This document shows, one piece after another, positions 1 to 8,201 of a stretch of 64,000 nucleotides of DNA. Position numbers and translations under genes: made by a program. Position 1 is the stretch's first letter. Every line of letters begins with the position of its first letter. The notes beneath the pieces were generated by a model. That model was not told the DNA's origin and searched no databases. It saw only the letters and a list, made by a program, of their open reading frames with translations. The DNA is from a halophilic archaeon SHRA6 (GTDB lineage Archaea > Halobacteriota > Halobacteria > Halobacteriales > Haloferacaceae): contig ML241294.1 of assembly GCA_005239175.1 (NCBI GenBank), positions 445,275 through 509,274 on the forward strand, in the 5' to 3' direction.

Positions 1-1
1 T

Positions 2-682
2 GATCTCACCCTGGTGTTGCACTTGGGGTCCCAACCCCTGGGGGCGCCGGCCGCCGCCCGCGGCCTGCTCGACTCCACGTACTCCATCGATTCGACTCAT
101 ATCGAAGCGATCCAGCACAACGACGCCGCCTCGTGGAACTACGATCCAACAGCCGAGGAGTACTACTACGGCTTCGGCTGTACACTCGTCTCAACCGGCG
201 CAAAGATTCCGATAGCAGCGGAGTTCACACAAGCTAAACAAGCGGATCAGGAGACGGCGATGCGCGTCACGCGTGACGCGCTCGCCGTCGATACACCGGT
301 CTGGATGCTCGGAGACAGCGCCTACGACATCCTCGACTGGCACGACCACCTGCTGGCCGCAGGGGTCGTGCCAGTCGCCCCGTACAATCCGCGAAACACT
401 GACGACCCGAAAGACATCGAGTACAGAGTCGAAGACCGTATCGAAGAACACAGCGAGGACGTTCAGCTGAAGCAATCTATCTTAGACGAGACGTACAATC
501 ACCGGACAGGAGTCGAACGAACCAACGACGCGGTCAAGGGCTGCGGCCTCGGGCACGTCCGCGCCCGAGGCCGCGTCCACGCACGAACAGAAGTGTTCCT
601 TGCACTGTGTCTCCGTCTCGTCGTTGCAATCACCAACTTCGAGCGGGAAGATGACCCTGGCCGCGAGAAGCTCAAGCTATGA
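2..682 (+). CDS. DDE transposase, 5'-truncated by window edge
   Basis: C-terminal part of an IS4/IS5-superfamily DDE transposase. The reading frame is open to the left window edge, so the N-terminus lies outside; the first in-frame ATG is at 14. Three catalytic acidic positions are recognisable: Asp in SIDSTHIEA, Asp in LGDSAYD, and Glu in the HRTGVERTNDAVKG motif typical of haloarchaeal IS transposases. The gene contains no CGATCG, unlike the native genes nearby. Whether the complete element is active cannot be judged because its left end is missing. The exact IS family is not certain. Confidence 0.8.
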   Translation, partial: DLTLVLHLGSQPLGAPAAARGLLDSTYSIDSTHIEAIQHNDAASWNYDPTAEEYYYGFGCTLVSTGAKIPIAAEFTQAKQADQETAMRVTRDALAVDTPVWMLGDSAYDILDWHDHLLAAGVVPVAPYNPRNTDDPKDIEYRVEDRIEEHSEDVQLKQSILDETYNHRTGVERTNDAVKGCGLGHVRARGRVHARTEVFLALCLRLVVAITNFEREDDPGREKLKL

Positions 683-872
683 GGTGGATTCTATGACAGG
701 CTCTTGTGAAGCAATCCGAACCAAAGGTACCCGATTCAGGTCCACTGTAGTAGCGTTTGCAACTGATTGCACAGATGGCGATATTCAGTTCAAGAGCGTT
801 TGAGTCGACAGTTCCTGATCAGCAGTGGTGGACTGATTACTACCGCTCCTATAGCCGAATGGCTCTCGTCCC
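683..872. other. Non-coding right flank of the IS element
   Basis: No credible gene. The bases just after the transposase stop (about 675-700) loosely resemble the outward end of the inverted repeat found at 26041-26058 and 55146-55163, but the match is gapped and no exact terminal repeat can be defined because the left end of the element is outside the window. Confidence 0.35.
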
Positions 873-1835
873 TCAGGCAGAAACGACCTGCCGTCTGATG
901 ACACGTGCAAGTCGGTGGGCTGGGCGTCCACCCATGGAGACACACAGGTGCGTGACGAATTTTGGCTCAAACGGATAGGAGGCGACTGCCGAGAGAAAAA
1001 ACTGGCGTGCAGCACCGTATTGTCCGGCCTGAAATCCCGTCTGTCCCGCGCGGAAGGCGGCCCAACCGCGCATTTTCCGACGAAATAGCGGGCCGTACTC
1101 GGCTGCGATGGGATCAAACCGCGAGACGAACTGATCGTAGCTCGCTTTGGTTCTGCTGAAGTCGTCGCTCAGTCGGCCGTGAGAGGTAAACTCGTATTCG
1201 ACAAGCGGCTCTGGGATCCGCGCGAACGCTGTTCGTCGCGAGAGCCTGATGTACCACTCCAGATCCGCCCAGCTCGGGAACGTTTCGTCAAACTGGACTT
1301 CCTCGGTGAGATCCGATCGCACCATAATCACAGACATCGTGCCAACGACGTTGCGGCAGAGAAGCGCTTTGGTGATGTCGCCGTGGATTTTTCTAGGGAT
1401 ATGGACCTCGGCGCCGTCGTCGTGGATTCCTCTAATGCCTGTGTAGGCGACGCCGGCTTCGGACTGTTCGAGTGCGGCAACCTGCGTTTCGATTTTTTCG
1501 GGCAGCCACCGATCGTCATCGTCGAGAAACGCAAGATACACACCCGAGGCGGTGTCGATGCCCGTGTTTCGTGCCGCGTTCGCCCCGTTGTTCGTTTCGT
1601 GGCGAACGACGCGGAGATTTACAAGATCATCGAGATCGACATCTGAAAGCGTTTGTTGAGCCGGCTCGTCCGAACAGTCGTCAATGACGATGAGTTCAAG
1701 ATTGTCGTACGTCTGATCGGCGACACTCTTTGCGGCCTTCTTGAGATACGTTGGCCGATTGTGCGTGGTGATGATCGCGCTCACAAGCGGCAGCTCGTCC
1801 CCTGATTTTGCTGTTGTGTTGGTCCCCGCAGTCAT
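873..1835 (-). CDS. Family 2 glycosyltransferase
   Basis: About 320 aa, GT-A fold glycosyltransferase. It starts with the hallmark N-terminal strand VSAIITTHNRPTYL, followed by VIDDCSD and the metal-binding loop AFLDDDDRWLPEKI, which contains the DxD-type motif. It probably transfers a sugar from a nucleotide sugar to a lipid-linked or surface glycan at the cytoplasmic face of the membrane. It is followed on the opposite side by an FG-GAP protein, a flippase and a GT4 enzyme, so a role in a surface glycan or N-glycan pathway is inferred. Donor and acceptor are unknown. Confidence 0.85.
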   Translation of the reverse strand: MTAGTNTTAKSGDELPLVSAIITTHNRPTYLKKAAKSVADQTYDNLELIVIDDCSDEPAQQTLSDVDLDDLVNLRVVRHETNNGANAARNTGIDTASGVYLAFLDDDDRWLPEKIETQVAALEQSEAGVAYTGIRGIHDDGAEVHIPRKIHGDITKALLCRNVVGTMSVIMVRSDLTEEVQFDETFPSWADLEWYIRLSRRTAFARIPEPLVEYEFTSHGRLSDDFSRTKASYDQFVSRFDPIAAEYGPLFRRKMRGWAAFRAGQTGFQAGQYGAARQFFLSAVASYPFEPKFVTHLCVSMGGRPAHRLARVIRRQVVSA

Positions 1836-1848
1836 GCGTTATACTCCA

Positions 1849-3054
1849 TTATTTTTCACCGATCGCCTCCGTTTGGGGAGGGGTATCTTGCTCTACGTAC
1901 CACACATCGACGTGAACGTTTGGTTCGTAAGACTTGCCGAGCACCGCGAGAGTGCCGTTGCCGTCAATGTCAACGATCTTTGCTTCGTGGGTCGGAACCC
2001 CAGATTCGACGACGGTCTCAACGAACTCCCCATCACCTGTGTTTTGAAATACGAGGTGTTTTGCGTCCCCATCGTTCGTGTCGAGCCCCATCTCAGCCAC
2101 ATAGATATCGAGATGGCCGTTTCCGTCAAGATCGGCCAGTTGGAGCGTATGCGGACAGTACAGATCGTCGCGGAGCACGTGTGGCTCCCAGTCTGGGGGA
2201 TCGAACCAGGCGACTCGGCCCATATGATCGCCGAGGAGTGGCGAGTCTCCCTCCGCGAAAACGACCTCCAGTTCGCCGTCGTCATCGAGATCGCCGACTG
2301 CGACTCGCGTCCAGTCCCAGCCGGTTGCGATCGGCTCACAGAGCCATTGATCGCCGGTAGCAGCACCCCCGTCCGCCGTAGGAGCACTAATACCGCCGTG
2401 TGGTTGCTGATAGACGTTTGTTCCGGCAATTAACTCGTTTTGGCCGTCGTCGTCAATGTCGACGATCGATAGCCCCTCAAGCGAGACGTCGCGATCGATC
2501 ACAGTCAAACACTCGTCTGGCCACGGCACGTCGTAGGGGTCCGCTGGAACGTCATAATAAAACAGCACTTCACTCTGCTGGGACGTTCCAACGAGCTCTG
2601 GGTCGCCATCGTTGTCAACATCGCCAAAGGTAAGATCATGATACTTCTCAAAATCGCTCGCGATCACGCGTTCGGTCCACCGTTCCTGCGGGTCCTCGGG
2701 CTGCTCGAACCAGTAGATGTTCTGTCCGCCGATCGCCTCCCCGACGATGAGCCCAAGGCGGTCGTCTCCCGTAACATCCGCCATGGTTCCCCCGAGAATA
2801 TTGAGATCTGACCGCGGGGAAATCACGTGCCGCTCCCATCCGGGGTTCTCGTACCAGAACAGATCCTCCTCAAGTCGTCTGAAGAGTCGTCCTAAGAGCG
2901 GAATGCCGCGTCTGTTGACGATCGGGAGCGTCTCGGAGCCGAACCCGCCCACGATGAGGTCAGGCCGACCGTTTTTTGTTAGGTCAGAGGGCTCACAGAG
3001 GAAGAGTCGCCCACACGGAGGAGAGCCATCGATCAGTTCATGACTGAAGTGCAT
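1849..3054 (-). CDS. FG-GAP/VCBS repeat protein of a glycan cluster
   Basis: 401 aa from the ATG at 3054; a longer frame starts at 3084, but MHFSHELIDG is the more natural start. At least six calcium-loop-like repeats of the D-x-D-x-D/N-G type are visible (DVTGDDRLG, DVDNDGDPE, DIDDDGQNE, DLDDDGELE, DLDGNGHLD, DIDGNGTLA), predicting a beta-propeller of the FG-GAP/integrin-alpha type. There is no convincing signal peptide or Tat motif. It sits 13 bp from the GT2 gene and 110 bp from the flippase gene, all on the same strand. A role in recognising or handling glycan is a guess from context. Confidence 0.75.
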   Translation of the reverse strand: MHFSHELIDGSPPCGRLFLCEPSDLTKNGRPDLIVGGFGSETLPIVNRRGIPLLGRLFRRLEEDLFWYENPGWERHVISPRSDLNILGGTMADVTGDDRLGLIVGEAIGGQNIYWFEQPEDPQERWTERVIASDFEKYHDLTFGDVDNDGDPELVGTSQQSEVLFYYDVPADPYDVPWPDECLTVIDRDVSLEGLSIVDIDDDGQNELIAGTNVYQQPHGGISAPTADGGAATGDQWLCEPIATGWDWTRVAVGDLDDDGELEVVFAEGDSPLLGDHMGRVAWFDPPDWEPHVLRDDLYCPHTLQLADLDGNGHLDIYVAEMGLDTNDGDAKHLVFQNTGDGEFVETVVESGVPTHEAKIVDIDGNGTLAVLGKSYEPNVHVDVWYVEQDTPPQTEAIGEK

Positions 3055-3164
3055 CTTGGGAGGAAAAACGGCGATCCGACACAAAAGTACGGAGTGAATA
3101 ACAGCAGCGACAGGTGGCTTATGCCGATCGATCGGTCACGGTTTCGGATCACCGTATGTGACAT

Positions 3165-4667
3165 TCACCCGCGGATACCGTTTACCACCATCCGGATATT
3201 CCCTTCGATGCCCCAATCAAACTGCCATTCTAAGATGATCGCGGTCAGGACGTAAATGATCGCTCCAGCGGGAACAAGCACAAGAAACTCGACGAGCGGC
3301 GAGAGCTCCACCAAGGTTCGGGCGTACCAGAGGCTTCCAAACATCACGCTCGCGGCGACGAACGGATACGCGTACTCCCGATAGATCTGCATCGAGCGCC
3401 CCTCGACAGTTTTTGCCGCGAGGTAGACGTCGATCGGCAACATCGGGAAGACGTAGACGCCAACGACGACGAGTGCGGTTCCCTCGATACCCCATCGCGC
3501 TGTCGCCGGCCAGATGAGTGCTGCGATACAGAGCACGCGAAACGCACCGAGTTTCGTTACATAATCAGGGCGACCAAGTGCCTTCCAGACCGCCCCGAAG
3601 TTTCGCGTAATCGAGTGCAAAAGCCCATACAGCGCGAGAATTTGCATTGCAGTGATCATCGGCGTCCAGTCGGGGCCAAGCACAGCAGGAACGAAACTGG
3701 GTGCGACGAGCGCGATACCGAACGCCATAGGGAACGTGACAAACGAGGTAAATCGAAGTGTGTCCAACAGCGCGCTTCGAAGCGCATCCATGTCGTCCTG
3801 TAACCGCGAGTAGGCCGGGAAGGTAATCTGTGAAATTATACCGGACACTTCTGAGGAGGGTGTATCGGCGATACGGTACGCATACTGGTAGTATCCCAGG
3901 GCGGTCGCGGTGAGGAACCACCCGACGAACGCGTCGTCACCCTCGCTGTATATGAACGCGACGATCGACGACCCGGTAATCCATTTGCCGTAGTGGATCA
4001 GCTCTTTGGCCTTCTCAAGATCGAACGACGGCCATGGCCGGTACTTGTGCATGACGTACGAGAGGACGAACTTGTTGGCCGAGGTCGCGACAGATGCGAA
4101 CACGAGTGCCCACACAGTTGGCGAGACAAGCGCGTAAGAGACACCGACAATAAACTGGATGAACCCACCGCTGCTTTCGTAGACGAACTGTTTGTGAAAC
4201 TCAAGATCTTTTTTGAAGTAGACGACTGCAGGATTCCGAAACCCGTACAGCAGCGTCGACAGGGCAATGACCTGTATTGGAGCTGTTGCGGTGGGCTCGT
4301 CGAAGAACGAGGCAATATACGGTGCGAGCACGAACAGTACCGTGACGATGAGGATCCCTCGGCCAGCTTCGAGACACCAGGTCGTATCGAGGTAGTCGTC
4401 GACATTTTCAGCCTTCTGCTGGATGAGCGCCGCATTGAGCCCAATTTCGGTGAATCGATTGAGGCCGCTCAGCGTCAACAGCGCAATGCCCATAATACCG
4501 AAATCTTTCGGGTCCAACAACCGAGCGAGGACGATGAGCATCAAAATCTGCATGAGTCGGCTCGACAGCTTGGTCGCCGACACCCAGATGCCGCTTTTGA
4601 CTGTCCGCTGGAGCACCGAGCCGGTTGGGATAATCCCTCGAATCAGCTCGATAAGGCGGTCTTTCAT
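3165..4667 (-). CDS. Wzx-like oligosaccharide flippase
   Basis: 500 aa integral membrane protein of the polysaccharide export (MATE/MOP superfamily) group. The N-terminal amphipathic stretch is followed by about 12-14 hydrophobic segments. The signature region LARLLDPKDFGIMGIALLTL is typical of Wzx/RfbX and TagG-like flippases (teichoic, colanic and O-antigen export). It would move a lipid-linked oligosaccharide across the cytoplasmic membrane. Its neighbours are two glycosyltransferases and an FG-GAP protein, so it probably serves this cluster. The start at 4667 is a good ATG. Confidence 0.85.
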   Translation of the reverse strand: MKDRLIELIRGIIPTGSVLQRTVKSGIWVSATKLSSRLMQILMLIVLARLLDPKDFGIMGIALLTLSGLNRFTEIGLNAALIQQKAENVDDYLDTTWCLEAGRGILIVTVLFVLAPYIASFFDEPTATAPIQVIALSTLLYGFRNPAVVYFKKDLEFHKQFVYESSGGFIQFIVGVSYALVSPTVWALVFASVATSANKFVLSYVMHKYRPWPSFDLEKAKELIHYGKWITGSSIVAFIYSEGDDAFVGWFLTATALGYYQYAYRIADTPSSEVSGIISQITFPAYSRLQDDMDALRSALLDTLRFTSFVTFPMAFGIALVAPSFVPAVLGPDWTPMITAMQILALYGLLHSITRNFGAVWKALGRPDYVTKLGAFRVLCIAALIWPATARWGIEGTALVVVGVYVFPMLPIDVYLAAKTVEGRSMQIYREYAYPFVAASVMFGSLWYARTLVELSPLVEFLVLVPAGAIIYVLTAIILEWQFDWGIEGNIRMVVNGIRG

Positions 4668-4973
4668 CTGTTATCCACCCAAGTGATCGCAGTCCACCAG
4701 CGCAACACTGGCCGGGTCGGGCTGGAGAGCAGCCGGCGGTTGCGCTCAATCCGTACGTTCGACATCACCGGAATGCAGGGATATACAGCACATTGTTATG
4801 CCGCGGGTAACCCATGGGAAGGCAATCAGTTGCCCGTATCGCGATCGCGGCGACGGATGGTTTGTCAGCGCATACTTACCCACCCGTGGGGCGTCGCTGC
4901 GATTGTGACAGCCGATCGCACCCAGCAGCGGAACCGCCGGGGCGGCCCAAAAGAACAGCTTACCGTGCTCGTC
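4668..4973. promoter_or_regulatory. Divergent intergenic region of the glycan cluster
   Basis: 306 bp between the divergent flippase and GT4 genes. The forward frame is open through it only because it extends an unrelated frame; codon content and translation here are not protein-like. It probably holds two divergent promoters. No clean TATA element could be assigned. Confidence 0.4.
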
Positions 4974-6068
4974 ATGTCCGGACACAGCAACGCCGAAAAC
5001 CCATACATGCAGCTGCTCGTCGGGGCGTTTCGGGACCGAGATGTCGATATCCGTACACCAATTAATCCGTTCTTTTTCCCGCTCACGCGAGCAGTGTACG
5101 TGAACCCAGATGCAGACGTACTGCAACTTGACTGGCTCTACGAGTTCTACACGACCTCCGACATTGGGATCGACGTAATCGACGCCGTGATTTCGATTCT
5201 CCGGGCCGCGATGTTCTGTGTGGATCTGTTTCTCGTCTCGCGTTTCGGGCCGGCCGTCGTCAAGCACGTCCACAACAAACACCACCACGAGCAATCGCTC
5301 CCACGTACCGAGCGAATAGTTAACGAATTGACGTTTGCGCTCGCCGATCGGCTCGTCGTCAAGTGCGATCGGGCTGCGGAAGTGCTCGCGACAACGTACG
5401 TGACGTTCAACGCAGACGACGCCGTGGTCGTCTCCGATGGGAGCTTCATTTCGGCATACGAAAACGAGGTTTCTACTGCGGCCGCCCGATCAGAACTTGG
5501 GATCGACGAGGACACCTTCGTGTACCTCTTTTTTGGCCTCATTCGACCGTACAAAGGAGTTACAGATCTCCTTCGTGCTTTTTCGGCCGCCGACCTACCG
5601 AATTCAGAGCTCTGGATTGTTGGTAATCCGACCGAGGATTCGCTTGAACTGGAGCTCCGTCGGCTCACAGACGAGGTCAGCGGCGTCCAAACCGTGTTCG
5701 AGTTCATCCCTGAAGAGCGGATCCAGTACTACATGAACGCGGCCGACGTCCTCGTCTTGCCGTATCGATCCATCCTCAACTCCGGCTCGGCACATCTCGG
5801 GCTCTCGTTTGGACTTCCGATCGTCGCACCGGCCATCGGGTGTCTTCCAGAGACGGTCACCGCTGACGGCGGCACACTCTACGATCCCGACGACCCAGAT
5901 GGGCTCAAAGACGCGCTTGGTGCGGTTCGTGCGGACCCGTCACTGCCGGCAATCGGGCGTTCGAACCTCGAACGGGCCCGCGAGAACACGTGGGATTCAA
6001 CAGCCGATCGGCTCGTGAGCCTCTATTCGTCGGTCTCTTCCACGGGAGACTCAAATCGAGATTCATAA
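4974..6068 (+). CDS. Family 4 glycosyltransferase
   Basis: 364 aa from the ATG at 4974 (MSGHSNAENPYMQLL). The frame is open upstream to 3993, but that part is antisense to the flippase and not protein-like. The GT-B architecture is visible: an N-terminal domain with VKHVHNKHHHEQS, a linker, then a C-terminal nucleotide-sugar domain with YLFFGLIRPYKGVTDLLRAF, a VLPYRSILNSGSAHLGLSFG donor-binding loop and LPIVAPAIGCLPETV. Retaining GT4 enzymes extend lipid-linked or extracellular glycans. It diverges from the flippase operon with which it probably works. Confidence 0.85.
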   Translation: MSGHSNAENPYMQLLVGAFRDRDVDIRTPINPFFFPLTRAVYVNPDADVLQLDWLYEFYTTSDIGIDVIDAVISILRAAMFCVDLFLVSRFGPAVVKHVHNKHHHEQSLPRTERIVNELTFALADRLVVKCDRAAEVLATTYVTFNADDAVVVSDGSFISAYENEVSTAAARSELGIDEDTFVYLFFGLIRPYKGVTDLLRAFSAADLPNSELWIVGNPTEDSLELELRRLTDEVSGVQTVFEFIPEERIQYYMNAADVLVLPYRSILNSGSAHLGLSFGLPIVAPAIGCLPETVTADGGTLYDPDDPDGLKDALGAVRADPSLPAIGRSNLERARENTWDSTADRLVSLYSSVSSTGDSNRDS

Positions 6069-6271
6069 AATACGGTTCGTAAAACACCGTAAATCACCGT
6101 AAATCGCGGCGCTGTTGCTCGGCGCACATCTGTGTCAAGAAGTGGCACGGGTTCACAGTTGGCACATTTGCTGGCACACAAACTGGCGTTGCTCCCCCGA
6201 GCCAGATGCTGATTAGTGCTTGAAGCTTTTAAAATTGCGGAAACATTCAGCGAAACAGAGATAAAATTGCA
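6069..6271. other. Intergenic region with short local repeats
   Basis: 203 bp, no gene. Contains a short tandem duplication (two copies of CACCGTAAAT, about 6088-6108) and several scattered GGCAC words further right. It lies between convergent genes (the GT4 gene ends on the left, the small minus-strand gene ends on the right). Confidence 0.4.
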
Positions 6272-6490
6272 TCACCCCTCGTCGTCCGGTGTGAACGCGT
6301 CGACGCTGGGGAGGTTCGCAACCTCTTCGTTTATTCCCTCCTGTCTGGCGTCGGCCACCGCCGAGTCGAACAGCTCCTGTTCGGGATACTCTCGAACCGT
6401 CAGGACGGTTCCGTCTTCGACGGCGAAAACGACCTCGATCGTTCCGTCCGGATAGCTGTACTGTTCGCCGATCTCCGGATAGTCACTCAT
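6272..6490 (-). CDS. Small conserved haloarchaeal protein (72 aa)
   Basis: 72 aa starting MSDYPEIGEQYSYPDGTIEV. The frame extends upstream, but that portion overlaps the isomerase gene and is not protein-like. The protein is acidic, soluble and predicted to be a small beta-rich fold (alternating hydrophobic residues in VVFAVEDGTVLTVREYP). It lies 4 bp downstream of the sugar isomerase gene on the same strand, suggesting co-transcription. No function is recognised. Confidence 0.7.
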   Translation of the reverse strand: MSDYPEIGEQYSYPDGTIEVVFAVEDGTVLTVREYPEQELFDSAVADARQEGINEEVANLPSVDAFTPDDEG

Positions 6491-6494
6491 CGTC

Positions 6495-7412
6495 TCACCA
6501 CCGCTCGCTGTCCTGTTCGTCGGCTGAAAGTATGTCGATGCCGCGAGCGATCGAGATCTGGGCATCGATCGGATCGTCGTCCTCGAATACGAGCCATGAG
6601 GCGTCGGTCTGTCTCGCTGCTCGGAGGGCTGCCGGGAGATCGACGATCCCATCACCGGGAGCGATCGACTGAAACCCCGGAGGGAATCGACGTGTGAGCT
6701 CGACATCGGCGACGTGGACCGAAAAGAGCCGATCGCCGAGCAGATCAAACACAGCGCCGGGATCGAAGCCAGCAGCAGCGACCCAGCCGATGTCGACCTC
6801 GAAATCGATTTGCTCTGTGGTCGCTGCCAGAAGTGTGCCGAATCCAGTCTTTGTCTCAAGATCGGACTCGTCGATTCCTGCCGCTATCCCAGCTACGTGG
6901 GCGATAGCGTCCCAGCCGTTCATCGGCAATGGAATCCGAGAAACGCTACCGAAGCCAAACTGATCGAGCAAGGGCAGAAACATCCCTCTCGTCGTGTGGA
7001 TCCCGAACTTGATGTCGTTGACTGCGAGACGGTCAGCGACCTCGTTGAGCCGCCTCGCGATCGATTCAGCCCGATCGGTCGTCCGGAAGTAGCCGTTTCC
7101 AACGTGCGGGACGATCACTCGCGGACAGCCCGCAGCAAGACAGCGATCGACGATTGCCTCGGCGTTCGACTCGAGATGGGGGAGATCAACGTGTGCGGCG
7201 ATTGGTTCGACATTGTGTTCGGCCATTGCTGACCGAACCGCGTGCGGATCGGCCCGCAGAAACCGACCGGCGAATTCAACCCCGTCGTATCCCACGTCAG
7301 CGACCTGGTGGATTGTCTCCGGAAGGGAGTCGGGACTGTCACGAAGCGTGTGTAACTGAAGCCCTCGGCCGGGCGTTACTTCCGGATCGGGCGATCGCAG
7401 CGTTGTGTTCAT
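6495..7412 (-). CDS. Sugar phosphate isomerase/epimerase (AP2Ec TIM barrel)
   Basis: 305 aa from MNTTLRSPDPEV; an ATG four codons upstream (7424) is equally possible. A xylose isomerase-like TIM barrel is indicated by GLQLHTLRDSP at the first strand, GYDGVEFAGRF, VEPIAAHVDLPHLE, VIVPHVGNGYF, a metal-ligand Glu/Asp set in the barrel (DFEVDIGWVAAAG) and the late HVADVELTRRFPPG. These enzymes isomerise or epimerise sugars or inositols using a divalent metal. The substrate is unknown. A 72-aa protein follows in the same direction. Confidence 0.85.
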   Translation of the reverse strand: MNTTLRSPDPEVTPGRGLQLHTLRDSPDSLPETIHQVADVGYDGVEFAGRFLRADPHAVRSAMAEHNVEPIAAHVDLPHLESNAEAIVDRCLAAGCPRVIVPHVGNGYFRTTDRAESIARRLNEVADRLAVNDIKFGIHTTRGMFLPLLDQFGFGSVSRIPLPMNGWDAIAHVAGIAAGIDESDLETKTGFGTLLAATTEQIDFEVDIGWVAAAGFDPGAVFDLLGDRLFSVHVADVELTRRFPPGFQSIAPGDGIVDLPAALRAARQTDASWLVFEDDDPIDAQISIARGIDILSADEQDSERW

Positions 7413-7766
7413 CGGCTCAATCAAAAGCGGGCAAAAAGGGTAGTAAATCAGTAGTTAAATTGTAAACAAATTGCTGGGCGTAGCCGCATACGCGAATGTG
7501 GATTGATCCAGATCGACCGCCTGTCAGCCGGCGGTGGGACATCGTTGCCAGACAGCACCTACCTCTACAATAATCGGTGGATAACAAAGCAACCATAGGT
7601 TGTACGTTGATGTACCCGATCGCCCGGGTACAGTGCTCTCCTACCCCCCCTTGACAGCTGCTGTATCGGGCGGCGGGCACCTTTTTAATTGAGAGCGAGA
7701 GACCGGTTGCGTACAGTGAACTTGGGAAAGAGAGCCTGCGGCTTGTCGGTCGATTTGCGGTGAAAA
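7413..7766. other. Intergenic region between isomerase gene and tRNA-Glu
   Basis: About 350 bp with no supported gene; a 133-aa minus-strand frame here overlaps the tRNA and has no family-like features. AT-rich stretches near 7437-7465 may be the promoter of the isomerase operon. Confidence 0.4.
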
Positions 7767-7875
7767 TGCTCGGTCGGGGATTTGAACCCCGGTCATCGGC
7801 TGTCTTCCCGGCTGACACCCGCGTGTCGATCCGGACGAAAGGCCAATATGATTGGCCGGACTACACCAACCGAGC
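7767..7875 (-). tRNA. tRNA-Glu (UUC) with a 34-nt intron
   Basis: Read on the minus strand: the acceptor GCTCGGT pairs with ACCGAGC, followed by discriminator A. The D-arm carries TGTAGTCCGGCC, the anticodon stem TTGGC pairs with GCCGA, the loop gives anticodon TTC, and the T-arm is CGGGG/CCCCG with TTCAAAT. The stem closes only if 34 nt (7802-7835) are removed after position 37, the canonical archaeal intron site. No CCA is encoded. Confidence 0.9.
7802..7835 (-). other. tRNA-Glu intron (bulge-helix-bulge)
   Basis: 34-nt insert after G37. A bulge-helix-bulge can be drawn: CTTTC of the anticodon loop pairs with GGAAG of the intron 3' part (one G-U), and CGG pairs with CCG inside the intron. 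This leaves 3-nt bulges GTC and ACA that hold the two splice sites. It fits cleavage by the archaeal tRNA splicing endonuclease. Confidence 0.75.
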
Positions 7876-8201
7876 GCACTCTACGCTACCTGACCCACTA
7901 ATTTAACACCATCGAATTTACTCAGTCGCTGCGGCTTCGGTCGAATTTCGCCGTGCGATCGATCGACAGACCGGGATGGTACATAGAGGCTATACAGGAC
8001 TCTCGGTTGAGCCACTGTGAGGGAGTATACGGAAGCAGCGCTATGGGAGCAGGAACCGACGGTGAAAGACGAGTGAGGCCGTTTCAGATCCGCCGAAAGA
8101 GCAACAACATTCATACCGAGTCGGATCCGATCCTGTTGTATGGCTCCTCGCGTCAGAGCGCGGACCGATCGTCAACGCAGGACCCAATCGGGTGGTCCAC
8201 G

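Noticed and set aside
3993-4973. N-terminal extension of the GT4 gene (691-aa frame)
   Set aside because: The first 327 codons lie opposite the flippase gene and the intergenic region and look non-protein-like; the GT4 fold is complete from 4974.
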